Origin: Anthostomella pinea
Lineage: Eukaryota > Ascomycota > Sordariomycetes > Xylariales > Xylariaceae
DNA length: 64,000 nucleotides
Direction of reading: 5' to 3'
Assembly: GCA_963556695.1 (NCBI GenBank)
Contig: CAUWAG010000010.1
Location: 1 to 64,000 of the forward strand
Every line of letters begins with the position of its first letter. Position 1 is the stretch's first letter. Position numbers and translations under genes: made by a program. Positions 31,939 to 44,166 of this stretch are shown here, in pieces. The notes beneath the pieces were generated by a model. That model saw only the letters and a program-made list of their open reading frames with translations. It was not told the origin of the DNA and did not search any database.

Positions 31939-32837
31939 TTACAGCAAGCCCGTAAGGAAGATCGCGAGCACGCCCAGCTTCTTTCGCGGCGGCATGTGTA
32001 GACCAAGAACCACGGTCAGAGGCAAGAGGAGAATGTAGATATTGAGAACAATATCACAGCTCCCTTGAACCATGGCCCAGTCCAGAAGCCTCTTGCACTT
32101 CGCGAACACATCCAAGGAGCCCCAGTCCCCGCCTGCAGATGGTGTGCAGAAATAGGAGAGCAGAGGGATGCTAGCTAGATAAACACCAAAAGCCGCCGTA
32201 ATAGCAACATAGCATGCGATCCGAAAGCTCCTTTTCTGGCCGAAAAGGCGCAAATACAGCAAGAGGATTGGCATCCGAGACGTGAAGTACGCCAAAGCCT
32301 GTAAGGTATTCCCAGCAAATCGAATCTGTGATGTCAGAATGTCAGGCAAGTAGCGCAATAACAGCAGCAATGGCTACTCACTTTCCAGTAGTTTTCTGTG
32401 AACCAGATCTCCGGAACGTCCCACATGTGTCTGGATACGTAGCTCACTAAGGAAGGAGTAATCGACAGTAAGCTTCCATTCACCACGTACAAGAGACTCC
32501 AAGCTCCTACTTACAAGACAAGATGATTCCTATGTAGCCGAAGGAGAAGACGACTGCTAGTACACAAAGCCCTATATGATATTAGCTTCCTTGGACCATC
32601 AGGCCTGTGAGTTAGGTAGAAGGGAAACCAACAGTCTTCGATTCCCGGCAAGCGAGTAATACGAAGGCTTGTGTAGAGGCGTAGTGACACAAAGACGACA
32701 GTCAGGAAGCTCATCGTCGTACTGACAGCAATCATGATGGTCTGCTGCGATGGGGGGTTGAGGAAATTCGAGGTCTGGCCAGCCGGTGGCGAGGCAGCCG
32801 GTGTGTTGGCAAGATCTTCATAGCCTAGTTGACTCAT
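31939..32837 (-). pseudogene. Rhodopsin-domain 7TM protein, 3' truncated
   Basis: Reading from MSQLGYEDLANTPA at 32837, four exons with short introns give membrane segments typical of the fungal rhodopsin-domain (PTH11-related) family: MIAVSTTMSFLTVVFVSLRL then ITRLPGIED, next LCVLAVVFSFGYIGIILS, next SYVSRHMWDVPEIWFTENYW, and the long exon from about 32330 (FAGNTLQALAYFTSRMPILL, YILLLPLTVVLGLHMPPRKK, LGVLAIFLTGLL). A GTAAGT donor follows at about 31939, but the next exon with the last helices is not found; the solo LTR starts 39 bp further on. About five or six of seven helices remain. The gene was probably cut when retroelement sequence arrived or recombined. Confidence 0.72.
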
Positions 32838-33905
32838 GACGCACCGACTACAGTGTGAATGTTGAGATGATATTGGATACCGTGATATCAAAAAGCTGGT
32901 ACTACCGAGTTGGTTCTCAGGAGCAGCTGCCTGGGAAGGCTGAATGCTCGCCCGTTATATAACGAAGTCTTCTGCCGAACAGTCCCTCTGGAATGTGAGG
33001 CTGTGGTTAGCCGAGAGGGCATAATATGCTCCTGGGTGTCAGAATCCAGCTACATTATACCCCTTAACCAATTAGAAGCTCCCATAAAGCACGCAAAGGC
33101 CAAAGGCCTGAAGACGGTCACCAACACTTGAGCGCGCCGCCGTGGTGCATTTGGGGGTGGTTATTTTCAATATCAACCTTGGAGGCAGACATGCACATGA
33201 GGCTGCAATGATGACTATTTTTGGATTCCGTGAGTCCAGAACAAGATGCAGGCCGGTCGCGCCTTGTTGGCTGAAGCAGTCTCTCTCAACTTGGTGTGGC
33301 GAGCAACCCCTGTCAGCCACCGAGCCAACCTCAACCTCCAATCAAAGCGATGTATTGGGGGCGAGTCACCGGGATGCAACTCAACCTACATGTCAGAAAG
33401 CGATAATCGCCATTCCGTCAGCCGTGGTTGCCACCACCGTGTTGTTGGAAACCAACAAGGCTACACCGGTCAGAACCACAAGACCATCTCGTGTGGGTGA
33501 ATCTGCAAGTGCGTAGGATCGAGCGCTTACGTGCCCCCCCTTTTCCATTCCCAGCGTCTCCCCGGGGCCCCACCCCCACCCCCCGCCGACAACGCCCGGA
33601 TTCCAGTGATGCAGGTGACGGGATGCCCTATGTACCGCTGTTGGAGATACGGCCGGAACCTAGCCTTGTGCTCAAGCCGACAACTCAGTACACACCTGAG
33701 TCTACCTAACAACAAGCAATCGAAATCCGCCCTGCAAGCGGCTGCGGCAATCGCACAGGATTACATCAACTTCAAACACAGCTTGAGACAGGTACCAGCC
33801 CTTTCCCATGAGTCTTGATCTCGTATCTCTTTCCGTTTCGCTACTCCTCTCTGTGTTAAGCTCTTCACTCCAAACCCTCGCCTGGCCGATTGTGAGCACG
33901 TCAAC
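32838..33905. other. Intergenic between two divergent genes
   Basis: It contains the promoters of the rhodopsin-domain fragment and of the hemerythrin gene. Overlapping open frames show no domain. A C-rich run lies near 33533-33592. Confidence 0.45.
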
Positions 33906-34816
33906 ATGGCGAACCGCACTCCTCCAATGTACACCGACGCACCTCTGGCGTTGATACATACGCCAAAGTTTGAGACGGGCAAGGTACGTGCTGACAGTTC
34001 GATTACCTATCATCATACCCAGTGGCCTGATCACTCGCTAATGGATCTCCTTCTCAAGGATGACCCTTTCACCATCGAAGCTTCCCACATGGCCCTCAGT
34101 CATAATTCCTTCATTCGAGGCTTCAACAGCATCTATCAACAAGCCCCTCGTGTCCAAAGCTCAGCCGATAAATCCGACTTCGTCGGCTATTGCTTGGCTT
34201 GGATTGAGTGCGTTGCAACACACCATCACTACGAAGAGACGGAGTTTTTCCCAAATGTCGACAAGGACGCTGGCCAGAATGGGTTGATGGGCCAGGTAGT
34301 CCATGAGCACGAAGAATTCCAGGGCGGTATGGATCGAATGAAGGATTACCTCCTCCAGAAAGAGGCCGATTTCTCTGGCGATGAATTGATCGCTATAATG
34401 GATTCTTTCAAGCAGCCGCTTCATAGCCACCTCAAAGCCGAACCTGGTGCCATAGTGGCACTCGCCAAGTACAGCACCTCAGACCATCCAATCGATATCT
34501 TGGCTATCGCTGGCGCTGCCGGTAAGTTCAATCCACCCTGCTGCTGTAGTGTCTCACATCGTCGTCATCTGACACCGGTGCCTCTACTCTAGGCAAGAAG
34601 CAAGTCAACCTTGGCTTCATGTTCAACACCCTGCCGGTCTTCTTCCTCAATATGGAGACGGCAACATTTGAAGGTGGCATGTGGGAAGGCGTCTTCCCAC
34701 CGCTCAAGGGAATGGCCAAGACGGTTATGAACAAGCTTGTACCTATGTGGCAGTCGCGTCGGTGGCGCTTTGTTAGCTGCACCCCTGACGGAGAGGTGGG
34801 ACAGTTGGCTGTTTGA
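33906..34816 (+). CDS. Hemerythrin/HHE-domain protein
   Basis: Three exons (33906-33983, 34023-34521, 34593-34816) encode 266 aa; both introns keep frame (GTACGT...CCCAG and GTAAGT...TCTAG). The protein has the spaced histidines of the HHE cation-binding four-helix bundle: MALSHNSFIRGFN near residue 45, the HHHYEETEFFP block, VHEHEEFQGGMDR, and PLHSHLKAE near 150. In this family these bind a di-iron or other metal centre. The C-terminal third (NLGFMFNTLPVFFLNMETAT) is a fungal extension. The gene appears intact. Likely roles are oxygen, iron or reactive-species handling; none is proven here. Confidence 0.85.
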
Positions 34817-35444
34817 TGAGCCAGGGTTGTGAGCTCTTTCTGAAGTGATAGCATGGGTGGCATGTTTCAAGATGGGGGGTAGGTCAAAGGAAACGTAGGA
34901 TCTCTCGTGTCTTATGCTGTAGCAAGTTCATAGCAGCGTGTCGAATCACGGAGAACCTGAAACTTATGCTTGCGGAATGCACTGTGCCTTTTGGGTAGCG
35001 GTTCCAGGATAAGGACCAGGGTCACAAAAGGTGGCAATTGGTCTGTATTCTACAAGTTGCTTGATTAAAAGAAGGGATACCTAGGTAATGTCCCTATCCT
35101 AGAAGTAGCCATTATCTCAGTTGGGTGCAAATCAGGTACAAACGGGTACCAGTTGGGCTCCAAGGTACCTTGCATCCTGGTCCGTGACCCATCCGTCATT
35201 GTGGCTCGAAAATGGGTTGAACACGTCACACAAGCTCTGGTATTACACGTGCCTGTGGCCAGTGGTGCACTCAAAGACCGATCTACTGTAGCATAGTGCT
35301 GGTTGCCAAAATGGGACGGTAGTCAATTCATCAGGCAACTAGACTAGACGCGAGTTTGTAGGTAAACACAATAATCTGGGTTGGTAGATCCGTAAAAAGA
35401 CCACAACCTAAGCTGAGCCTGCCATTGAACAAAAAGTGTCACGT
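34817..35444. other. Intergenic, convergent gene ends
   Basis: 3' flanks of the hemerythrin gene and the P450 gene. No gene or element recognised. Confidence 0.5.
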
Positions 35445-37403
35445 TCAGAGACTGTGAGGTGCTGTCTTCTTGTTTATGTGGAATCTCTCTTTCATGGAAA
35501 CATTGACTGCCAATTTTTGGACCACAACATATGTCTTCAATTGGTTCCAATCGACCTGCGTTCCCGGACCCATGGAAATATCGAACCTCCACATTAGGCG
35601 CGCCAGTGCAAGCCTCATTTCGGCCAAAGCAAATGATTTGCCTTCACACAAGAGAAAGGCGTACATGTCAGCTCCATTGTCGCGGTAGCGTCGACCTCAG
35701 ACACAGGGCAACTTACCTAGACAACTGCGTGCCCCCAGTCCAAAGGGCTTCTGGTTCTGCCGATGGTCCCTGGCGAATTCTGTTGGCCGCATGTCTTCTG
35801 GGAGAAAACGCTCAGGCAAAAACTCGTGGGCACGTCGGAATTTAGCCTCCGAAAGCGACATAGCGGTCGTGTTGATGAGCACATGGGTCTGATTACACTG
35901 TCAGCTTGTTTTCGGAAGTGAACTGTTCAATGTGATATCCACGGGTGGTGAACGTACACTTTGAGGCAAAAAGTGACCGCAAAGGGTCGAACCGCCCTTG
36001 GGAACGCTGCGCAAGATGCCTCCAGCCACAGGGTTGCACATTCTCAAGCCCTCCCAAACCACCGCATTGAGGAAAGGAAGGTTCTGAATGGCACGTAGAG
36101 TGATACCCGTCTCGCTTGCGAAATGACCTCGGATTTCTTCTTCCAGGTTGCGTAGCTGTCTGGGGTTTTGGACGAGGCAGTTGACTATACCGCACAGCGT
36201 CGTCGCAGTTGTCTCACTTCCTGCAATTGGTGATATTATGAGTAAAGCAGCTTGTGAGGAAGTGATTGGATGGTGGCAAACATTCCAATGGTTGCAAAAC
36301 TTACCCGCAAGAATGAGGATGGCTGTTGAGGACTCAATTTCTGGAACGGTCATTCTGTCAAAGTCGGGATTGTTCTTGAGCATGGGGCTCATGAAGTCGT
36401 CTCGGTCAGAGCCAGCCATGCGGCGGTGAATCTTCTCCAATGCCATCTCATAGTGATCATCTTGCATCTTGCGTATGCTCGGGGGCCTGAGGAATAGGAG
36501 GAGAGGTTCTAGGCCAGCGTAATACCGTGTCACAGCAGCGAAGGCCATCACTATATCGCAATGGTAAGTCAACGAAATTCGTCTAGTAGCAAAGGTGTTA
36601 AGACTGTTAGGTAGATCAACTGACTTTTGATGGAGCTGAAGATCATAGTTATCCACGGATGATGCTTCGTGTCCTCGAGGCAGCCGAACGACTCCCCAAA
36701 GGCAAGCTCACCGATGAGGTCAAATGCGAACCAATGGAACCAATCGACTACATTGACGACGCTCCCTTGGTTCTCGTCACTCATGGCGGTTATCCGCTGA
36801 CTCAGCCTTTGCACAAGCAGATCCACGTAGAACTGGATGATGGGTTCCTGAGACGTGTTAAGGGGCTGTGCATGAATCCCCGCATGGCTAGAAAGACTGA
36901 CCTGTCTAGAAAGTGCTCGCCCCGTGAAGGCTGGCATGATGACTTGCCGCATTCTGGCACTCGCAACTGGGTCAGCGGTCATGACTAGATTATCTGCCTG
37001 CCCTGGTGGTGTTTTGAAGAAGGTTGGGTTTCTGGGAAGTGGACTTCGGCTACCAAGTGCATCGTGCCACACGCCATCATCCGCAAACGAGATCTCGTCC
37101 GGGGCAGTTCGGACAATATCACCATATTTCTCGTGGAGTTTCCGTACGTCGCTCACAAGGTTCCCTGAGAGGAAGGAACGAACAAACCCCAGATGACTGG
37201 CCCGCCACCACAACGGGCCTGGAATTCGCGCGAGGGGGTGATAAAAGACATTATAGACTATGCACAAGGCCCAATACTTGTTCGTTATGGTCAGTGAGAT
37301 TACAATGTCGAATTCGTTTGAATGCGGAGCTTACGAGCAAAACGAGTAAACCCAAAGCGCAAGCTGGAGACGAAGAAGGCTTCATCGACAATGGCACGTC
37401 CAT
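35445..37403 (-). CDS. Cytochrome P450 monooxygenase
   Basis: Several exons. The first (MDVPLSMKPSSSPACALGLL) joins YWALCIVYNVFYHPL across an intron with GTAAGC donor, giving an N-terminal membrane anchor followed by the Pro-rich hinge HPLARIPGPLWW. Later features include the B-C region, the I-helix AGSETTAT (near 36210), the ExxR motif as EGLRM (near 36035), LPERFLPEDMR, and the haem-binding loop PFGLGARSCLG near 35720, with its axial Cys. The C-terminus ends KTYVVVQKLAVNVSMKERF. All core motifs are kept and I saw no internal stop in exons, so the enzyme may work. It stands head-to-head with the diterpene synthase across about 630 bp, the usual layout of a terpene pathway pair, and would be expected to oxidise a hydrocarbon in the ER. 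An upstream Met at 37448 is also possible. Confidence 0.85.
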
Positions 37404-38034
37404 GGTGGGTGGGCGAGCTGGACAGCTGGATGAGCGAACAATAGTCAATACAGTTAACAGCTTCGATGCCCGTCAACCCAGACCACATAGAGATCAGACG
37501 GCGATAAGCGCTTGGTTGGAAGACGTGGTAGAAGTGCTTATCATCTAGTCAAGTCGCATGCAACCCTGGTCTTCGTCTACGTATCTTCACGACTGTGGAC
37601 CGAAAAGGTCACGGCGCAAGAGTGTCAGATGGCACCATGGCGGCATGGTACCTTCGTACTTGGGTAGCAGCAGGGAAGTTCTATTCCGACACCTGGTGTA
37701 ATTGCAAGTACCCGCTTTCCAACATTGTTATCCGACATGACACCGAAGCATATGCAGTTGGCAGCCAATGGACACCTGCTGCATATGATGTTACCTTAGA
37801 CGCGTACGCCCAACTGCGAACGACACAACTGGCAACGACACCGCGGCGGCTCCGCATTGCGTGAATTACCAATGTACTAGACCCGGTCACTTCGTTGGGC
37901 CTCGTTCAGCCTGGTGTGCGCCATGCACCGCTTCTTGCATATGTTTTCTTCTGTTTTATACACGGTGGTGCCTCCAAATTTGCCAAGTTCGTGCTCGAAT
38001 CGCCAGATTGGCCTAGATATCGTCGAGACCCATC
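37404..38034. promoter_or_regulatory. Shared upstream region of P450 and diterpene synthase
   Basis: About 630 bp between divergent start codons, without a supported gene. A shared promoter is inferred from layout alone; I could not identify specific binding sites with confidence. Confidence 0.4.
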
Positions 38035-40537
38035 ATGGATTCCCTCAGCGAAGTATTTCGTCGCGAGGGGGCAGAGCTGATCAAGGAGCTGGGGAACAAG
38101 CTTTCTAAAGGGGAAGCTTTTGGATCGTTCTCGTGTTCTACCTATGATACGGCTTGGCTAGCCCGTCTCCGCGAGCCAGATTCTGAGTCCAGGGTGGAGT
38201 TCCAGGTGCATTCCCGTCTTCGATATTTGAGTCAACATGGGTATGTATCGACCTATATCTGCAATGCTTGTCTTGTGTTGGCCACTAATGTATCTGGTCT
38301 AGATCATGTCAACTCTACTCAAAGCCCATTCGTGCAACCCGCTTGTGCAACCTGAGGCGATCAGCATCCGCACTTATCTGCAGGCTCAATTTGAGAGACA
38401 AGATGGACTGCTTGGTTTTGGTACGTTGATTCATAGTAATGGCTGCATATAGTGTCTGCTTGTGCACTCACTAACGTGACGCACAGATTCCGGACTGCTT
38501 ACCGATGCGGATGACACAGCGAAGACCATTCTGTCACTGAATCTACTTGGATTCCCTGCTAGCCCGAAGCAAATGCTTGAAGAATTTGAAACGGCGGACC
38601 ATTTCCGAACCTACAAGTATGAGAAGCACGCGTCGTTTAGCGCCAAGTGCAATGTTCTCGACGCCCTCCTTCATTGCAACAACCCCGAAGACTACCTTGA
38701 GCAAATCATCAAGGCGTCATGGTTCTTGTGTCGCCAGTTTAACCTGGGCAATATCCGTGACAAATGGGTATGTCTGCAAGCGGCTGCTGCTTCCCGATAA
38801 TTCACTAACGATTTTCAGAACCTCTCGGAAGGGTATTCCAAGATGTTGCTGTCTCAGGCCTTCATCAAATTGCTACAACGCTGGGACAGTGGTCAGCTAA
38901 AGGAGTTGCCACTGGAGTTGATCTCTGAACAGATTCCCATCGTACTCTTCCAGATCGGAATGGAGACTTTGCAAATGCAGCAATTGGACGGCTCTTGGAG
39001 CTTCAATGGCACGTTCAGAGAGATAACAGCCTATGCGGTCCTGACGCTGAAAACTCTCTCCTCGGTCCCATGGCTTGCACATTTCCACACTCAAATCGAG
39101 AAAGCAATCAGACGCGGCTCGGCATACTTGGTGCTTAACTATGATCAGTGGGGTAACGACGAGTGCATATGGGTTGCAAAGGTCACGTATGCGCTGCCGT
39201 TCCTTGCCAGAGCTTATAACATTGCGGCTCTTTCCGCTGGTCCACCTTGCAGTTGGGGTCCCAAGGTGAAAGCCCTGGTCGCTATCTCGGTTGACCGAGT
39301 CAAGGAGATGGCTGGGTTCTTTTCGAGCTTACCTATGTTCCGCAAAGACGAAGCCTGGATGCTCGAAGGGGATTTGGTGCTAGGGTCTATGTACCACCCT
39401 CGGCTTCTACGAATGGGCTCTAGCGTCTTTGCGCAAGATGAAAAGGCTGATAACAGGTACCTCGAGTACATACCGTTCACGTGGATTGCAATGAATCGGA
39501 AGAACCACCGCCCGCTATCTAACACGACGCTCTGGGAGACGATGATGGTTTCTTTGCTCGTCTATCAGCTCGATGAGTATATGGAAATCGTGTTTCGAGA
39601 ACATCGAGACCCCAGGATCATGGAGCAAGTTCGGCAAATCGTCCGGCTTCTGTGCGGGTTCGACACCAAGGGTGATGGGAACGTGAAGAGGACAAGTGAC
39701 CATCAGCTGAACTACTTTGACTGCTCATCTATCCCGAGAATGGAGGAAATTGATGGCAGTTCCAGCGATGGCGCGTCACCGAGTCTGGCACTGGAGCAAG
39801 CAACAGCCACGTTGCGTGGTTTCACGTCGTACATCCTCCAGCACTCAGCCGTCGTTAAATCACCCGACCACATTCGCAGAGAGCTTCACGGTGAGCTTGC
39901 TCGTTGTATGCTTGCACACATCGATCACGAAGAGAACAGCCTCCATTTCGCAGCCCAACGGGCAAAGCAACCCCTTAGCAACGACGGAGAACCAAAGATC
40001 GTCCCTTACAAGCCCATCGAAGGGACGTACTACTCCTGGGTACAAACCATATCTGCCAACGATACACAGTCCCCAGTCATCTTTCTACTATTTTTATGCC
40101 TCGCGGCGGGCGATGGTCAGCCATTCTTTGTCGGCGCGCGTCAGCATTATCTAGCCAGCGCCCTCAGCAGGCATCTTGCCAGCTTGTGTCGACTGTACAA
40201 TGACTACGGGTCGACTGCGCGAGATCTGGAAGAAGGGAACCTCAATAGCCTGAACTTCCCCGAGTTTCATGAGACCGGTCATGCGAGGAAGAATCCAAGC
40301 AATGAGAATGGAGTGCACTATGGTATCGATGATGAGAAGGCCATGAAGGCTGATCTCTTCTTCATCGCGGAATACGAACGTAAGTGTCTTGATCACACTA
40401 TCCTCCAGCTGAACGAGGAAATGCGATGTGGGCGGCATGGAAGTTGTAAGGTTGATGCGTTGGGGACTTTCATCGACACCGTGGATCTCTATGGACAGAT
40501 TTATGTGGCTAGAGACATATCCAACTGGTTACGGTAG
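38035..40537 (+). pseudogene. Fungal bifunctional-type diterpene synthase with internal deletion
   Basis: Exons are 38035-38240, 38303-38420, 38487-38767 and 38819-40537. The start (STYDTAWLARLREP) and the class II motif DADDTAK (DxDD) are present, and the C-terminal class I part has DEYME (a DDxxD variant) and NDYGSTARDLEEGN (NSE/DTE-like), followed by NLNSLNFPEF as in fungal CPS/KS proteins. In this family the DxDD lies near residue 300; here it is about residue 120. Exon 2 begins in frame as GSCQLYSKPI, a good match to the family, but the later part of exon 2 (SIRTYLQAQFERQDGLLGFD) is in another frame. Roughly 200 residues therefore seem deleted within exon 2, with a frameshift. The class I domain is open but cannot be translated from the natural start. 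Product unknown. Confidence 0.82.
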
Positions 40538-42460
40538 CATGGTGACTAAGGTCCATAAGTGTTATGACATTCAACATGTACTTTCCTTGCTGTGGTTCAT
40601 CCTAAGGTCCATCCCAGTTAGGTCATACCGTTGTGGCAACATTGTGCAAAACGCACGTGCACGGATATGATATACGCATTTTATTTATATCGACTCCTTT
40701 CACTGTGAACCATACACAGACTTCGACTGAGTACCATGTAGGTATCTTCGTAATCAAGAGCACGAACCGAGTATGGGACCAGCCCACGTCACTCGGGGTG
40801 CAACAAGGAGAGACAAACGACACATGGTGACGAGATCGAACCTAGCAAACTCTGATCAATCCCTGGAATGGGATCTGACACACAAGGAGCGCGGATCAGT
40901 ACACTTCCAATGGCGATGGTATTGTAGCGGATGCCGGCACACAGTGATGAGCAAGAAAGGCAGTGTATCCAGCGATGCAGACATTTTCATGAGCCGATCC
41001 TGGGGCAGACGCCGTGGATTCGCCCCTGACCGATATCACATTCCTAATCTCGAACACGAACTACCTCGTGAAGCCAAGGAGCCCTCATATCAATCCCAAA
41101 GTGATGAGGGGAATTATGCAAGGCATTTGTCGCAACCCAGGTCGATTAGATGAAGCCATCACCACTCAAGTGGCAACAGACCAAAGAACAGCAGCCATGC
41201 CAAGTGCGGAGTCCCAATCAATGAGACTATGCCATATCATCGACCGGTGCAGTGTCCCAATAGCACAGCATCATATAGTTCCAGATAACCACGAGAAAGC
41301 ATCTGCCGGTCTTGGTATTGTATATTTATCCATGTGCACCCCAGCCATCATCATCATGACACGTGTGTAGTACTCCCGCCATCCCCTTGGCCACTCCTCA
41401 ATCTGGCTGAACTGCCACAGCTATCTGGCTATAACACTACGCTCCGTTTTGGCGGCCCAGAGTGACGCCTCCGAGGCGCCGCCATCAATCGAACACTCGG
41501 TAGCATATACCAGATGTACATCTGTGGCCTCGGGTGAAACACCACGTCTTCACTGAATAAGCCATTGTCACCTGGAGTGTTGCAGATCCAGTTCCGGCCC
41601 AGTGACTAAGAACGTAAAAGGCCACTGCCAATACCGAGTAGAAATAAGCCAGGTTAACATCTAATTATACTAGTCAAACCATACTTTTTTGGTTCTTTAA
41701 AAAGAGACTATGCCCGCGCTTAAGGGGGACCTCGTAAACGTTTGGAAGCGTGCCTGGATTGGATAATAATTGCGGGGATGAAAGAGCGAGGGGCCCTTGT
41801 CGTTACCCCACGGTTAGCTGCCCATGAGGGAACAAACAGGGGAATAAACAAGGGAACATTTTCCTGGTCCTAATAATGTCGATTTGTAACGATAGCAGGG
41901 CCGGCCATTTGGAACTACCATGGGACCTTGGGGAACTGTCCTTGGACAACAGATGTCAAGAAGAACAGCCAGCTTGCACACAGCTGCATTGTCTTAGCCT
42001 GATGTCAAAGCCTCGAGACTGAGGTGCAGCCATGAGCCAAATTGTAAATGTGCTAGCTACACAATGCTTGGCCCGGGAGAAAGGCAGTATCGCGGACCGC
42101 GATCTCTTTCATTGATGAGAGCGGTATAGCGAGCTCGCGGTCACATATTACCTTCTTACCGAATGAGGGTGGTATTGCGGGCTCGCAGTCACTATGGACC
42201 CGTCACTATCGCAGACCCGCGATCCGTGTCATTAACGATGATTACGAGCTGCGCTCGCAGGAAGGTATCATGCGCAAGAGTGTACATAATTGAGCATACC
42301 ATAGGCCGTATCAATTAGACGGAACTGCTGATGTACTATGGTAGGTACTGTGTAGAGCTGGCCAAGGCAAGCGACGCTCGACCCCTATAACCAACTGCAG
42401 ACATGAAGAACACACACACTCATGCACCAAACTACATTTGACCGCGCAAAAGCTCACTCA
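40538..42460. other. Long gene-free stretch with GC palindromes
   Basis: No gene supported. At 42070-42260 short palindromes cluster: ATCGCGGACCGCGAT, GCGAGCTCGC, and variants such as GGGCTCGCAGTCAC and ATCGCAGACCCGCGATC. I cannot name them. The right end is the 5' flank of LINE copy 2. Confidence 0.5.
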
Positions 42461-42587
42461 AAAAACAACTATTTTTCTTGGCGCCCCGCTGTTAGGGCGC
42501 AACCTTGATATTTACACTAAAGCAGGCACTTCTCTCAATAACTGACTATCTCTGTCAAGGCACAAGAGAATTTTTCTCACAAGCCGG

Positions 42588-44166
42588 ATGGCACCCTTCC
42601 ATGACGGGCCCCCAAACACGCCCGTGGCCGTCCCAAAGACGACCACTGGCGACATGCTCAAATCCCCGGCCCCTAGAAAGACATATAGCCCGGCAACTCC
42701 GAGCAGGCTCCACCAGGCGCTGATTGACGACATCAGCAGCAGCCCGTCACAGGTCTCTGAGGCTGACTTCACCGTTATTTCCCCTCTGAAAGGAAAATCC
42801 TGAAATATTAATGACAGCAGCACTACTGGAATGAAATGACCTCAAGTGAACAAAATCTCAACAGACCAAGCCATTACATGCGATATAGGGAATAAAGCCT
42901 CCTCCTCAGAGTGCCAAGACCAAGTTGCCAGAATACTTGCTAAAGACAAGCACTTCTATGAAACCAGGATAACAATGTTTCAAGAGTGTACTGCAGCGGT
43001 TGATAAGACACTTGAGAAAGCTGGAACCGAATTATACTCACATGCCAAAGAGTTCAGCGCCTTTTTCTCTAAATGTCTGAATGAGTGGCTGGAAACCCGA
43101 GATCTGCCCAAAAGGAAGACCATCCCTGGGGGGATAGGGATGGTAAAGCCCACCATGACCTTTGCCCAAGCTGTCTCCTCTAGCCAACGACAGCATCCAC
43201 GGACAGTCAACACTACCATAAAGAAAACACAGCCTGGCGCCTGCATCACTGCCAACCAATTGAAGAAGAAACAGGATGATCTCCGGGTCTTTGTCTGCAT
43301 GGATAATAGCCACTTAAAGCCTTACAGAATAAAGTCTACACTAAACAAAAGACTTAAGCTCCACCATCAAGAGCTTAGAGAAGTGACCCGGTGCCCCTCC
43401 GGATTTACCTTACACCCAAGGGACAAGCCAATTCAGGCTAAGCTCCTGGCCTTCCAAGAAGAAATCACCGATATTCTCAAGGCAGAAAAGATCGAGACCC
43501 ACACGGTCTGGTATCACTATAAGGTCAATGGATGCCCAAGAAAGGTCATCAGTGCGGAAGGATTGACAATCGATATTACCGACATTGCTGTTGCTGATGA
43601 AATTGAAGCCCAAACAGGTGACAGACCTTTAAGGTGCATACTCTCAAGGAACACAGTTGATTCTGATCTGGAGACCACATGGGTGATCTCTCTGCCCCGT
43701 GCAGCAAAGAAACCATTCACGCTTTTTGCTTACTTAATGACCTCAAGGCATATTCAATTACTCCCCCAAGGTTCACTAATGTGCGAGCTGCTTCAGATAC
43801 CATGGTAGGAACTACCGATGTGAAAAGCAAGTATGTGCATGTTGCGCCAGTACAGTACACCAGGGGGAGTGCGAAAAACCAATCCCAAAGTGTGTCAACT
43901 GCAAAGGACCTCATGCTGCCAACTTCGACAAATGACCTGCACGCCCCAAGGTTGTGAAAGGCATCATCCATAAGCACACATGGGAGCAAATCCAGGAAAT
44001 AAGGCTGGCTGGAGAAAAAGCCAGATCCAAGGCCTTCAATGAAGCAGGCAGAAACCAAGCTGGGTCAACACCCAGCAATAATAGCGAAGACATCACAATG
44101 CAAATCGACACAACAGATACAACTCATCCCAGAGATGCCAATACCATTGTTGTTAATCAATGTTAG
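42588..44166 (+). pseudogene. LINE copy 2 ORF1 remnant
   Basis: Homologous to the 525-aa ORF1 of copy 1. It meets a stop after 71 codons (the AAATCC codon set is followed by TGA), resumes from about 42846 for 320 codons, then breaks just before the Cys/His knuckles. The knuckle region can be traced at 43790-43935 but carries further changes, including a stop within the last knuckle (AAATGACC). Confidence 0.88.

Noticed and set aside
42461..42475. Target-site duplication flanking LINE copies 1 and 2
   Set aside because: The flanks on the 5' side (TTACC; CTCACTCA) and 3' side (TCAGCC; CCTCCAG) do not match, so none is claimed.
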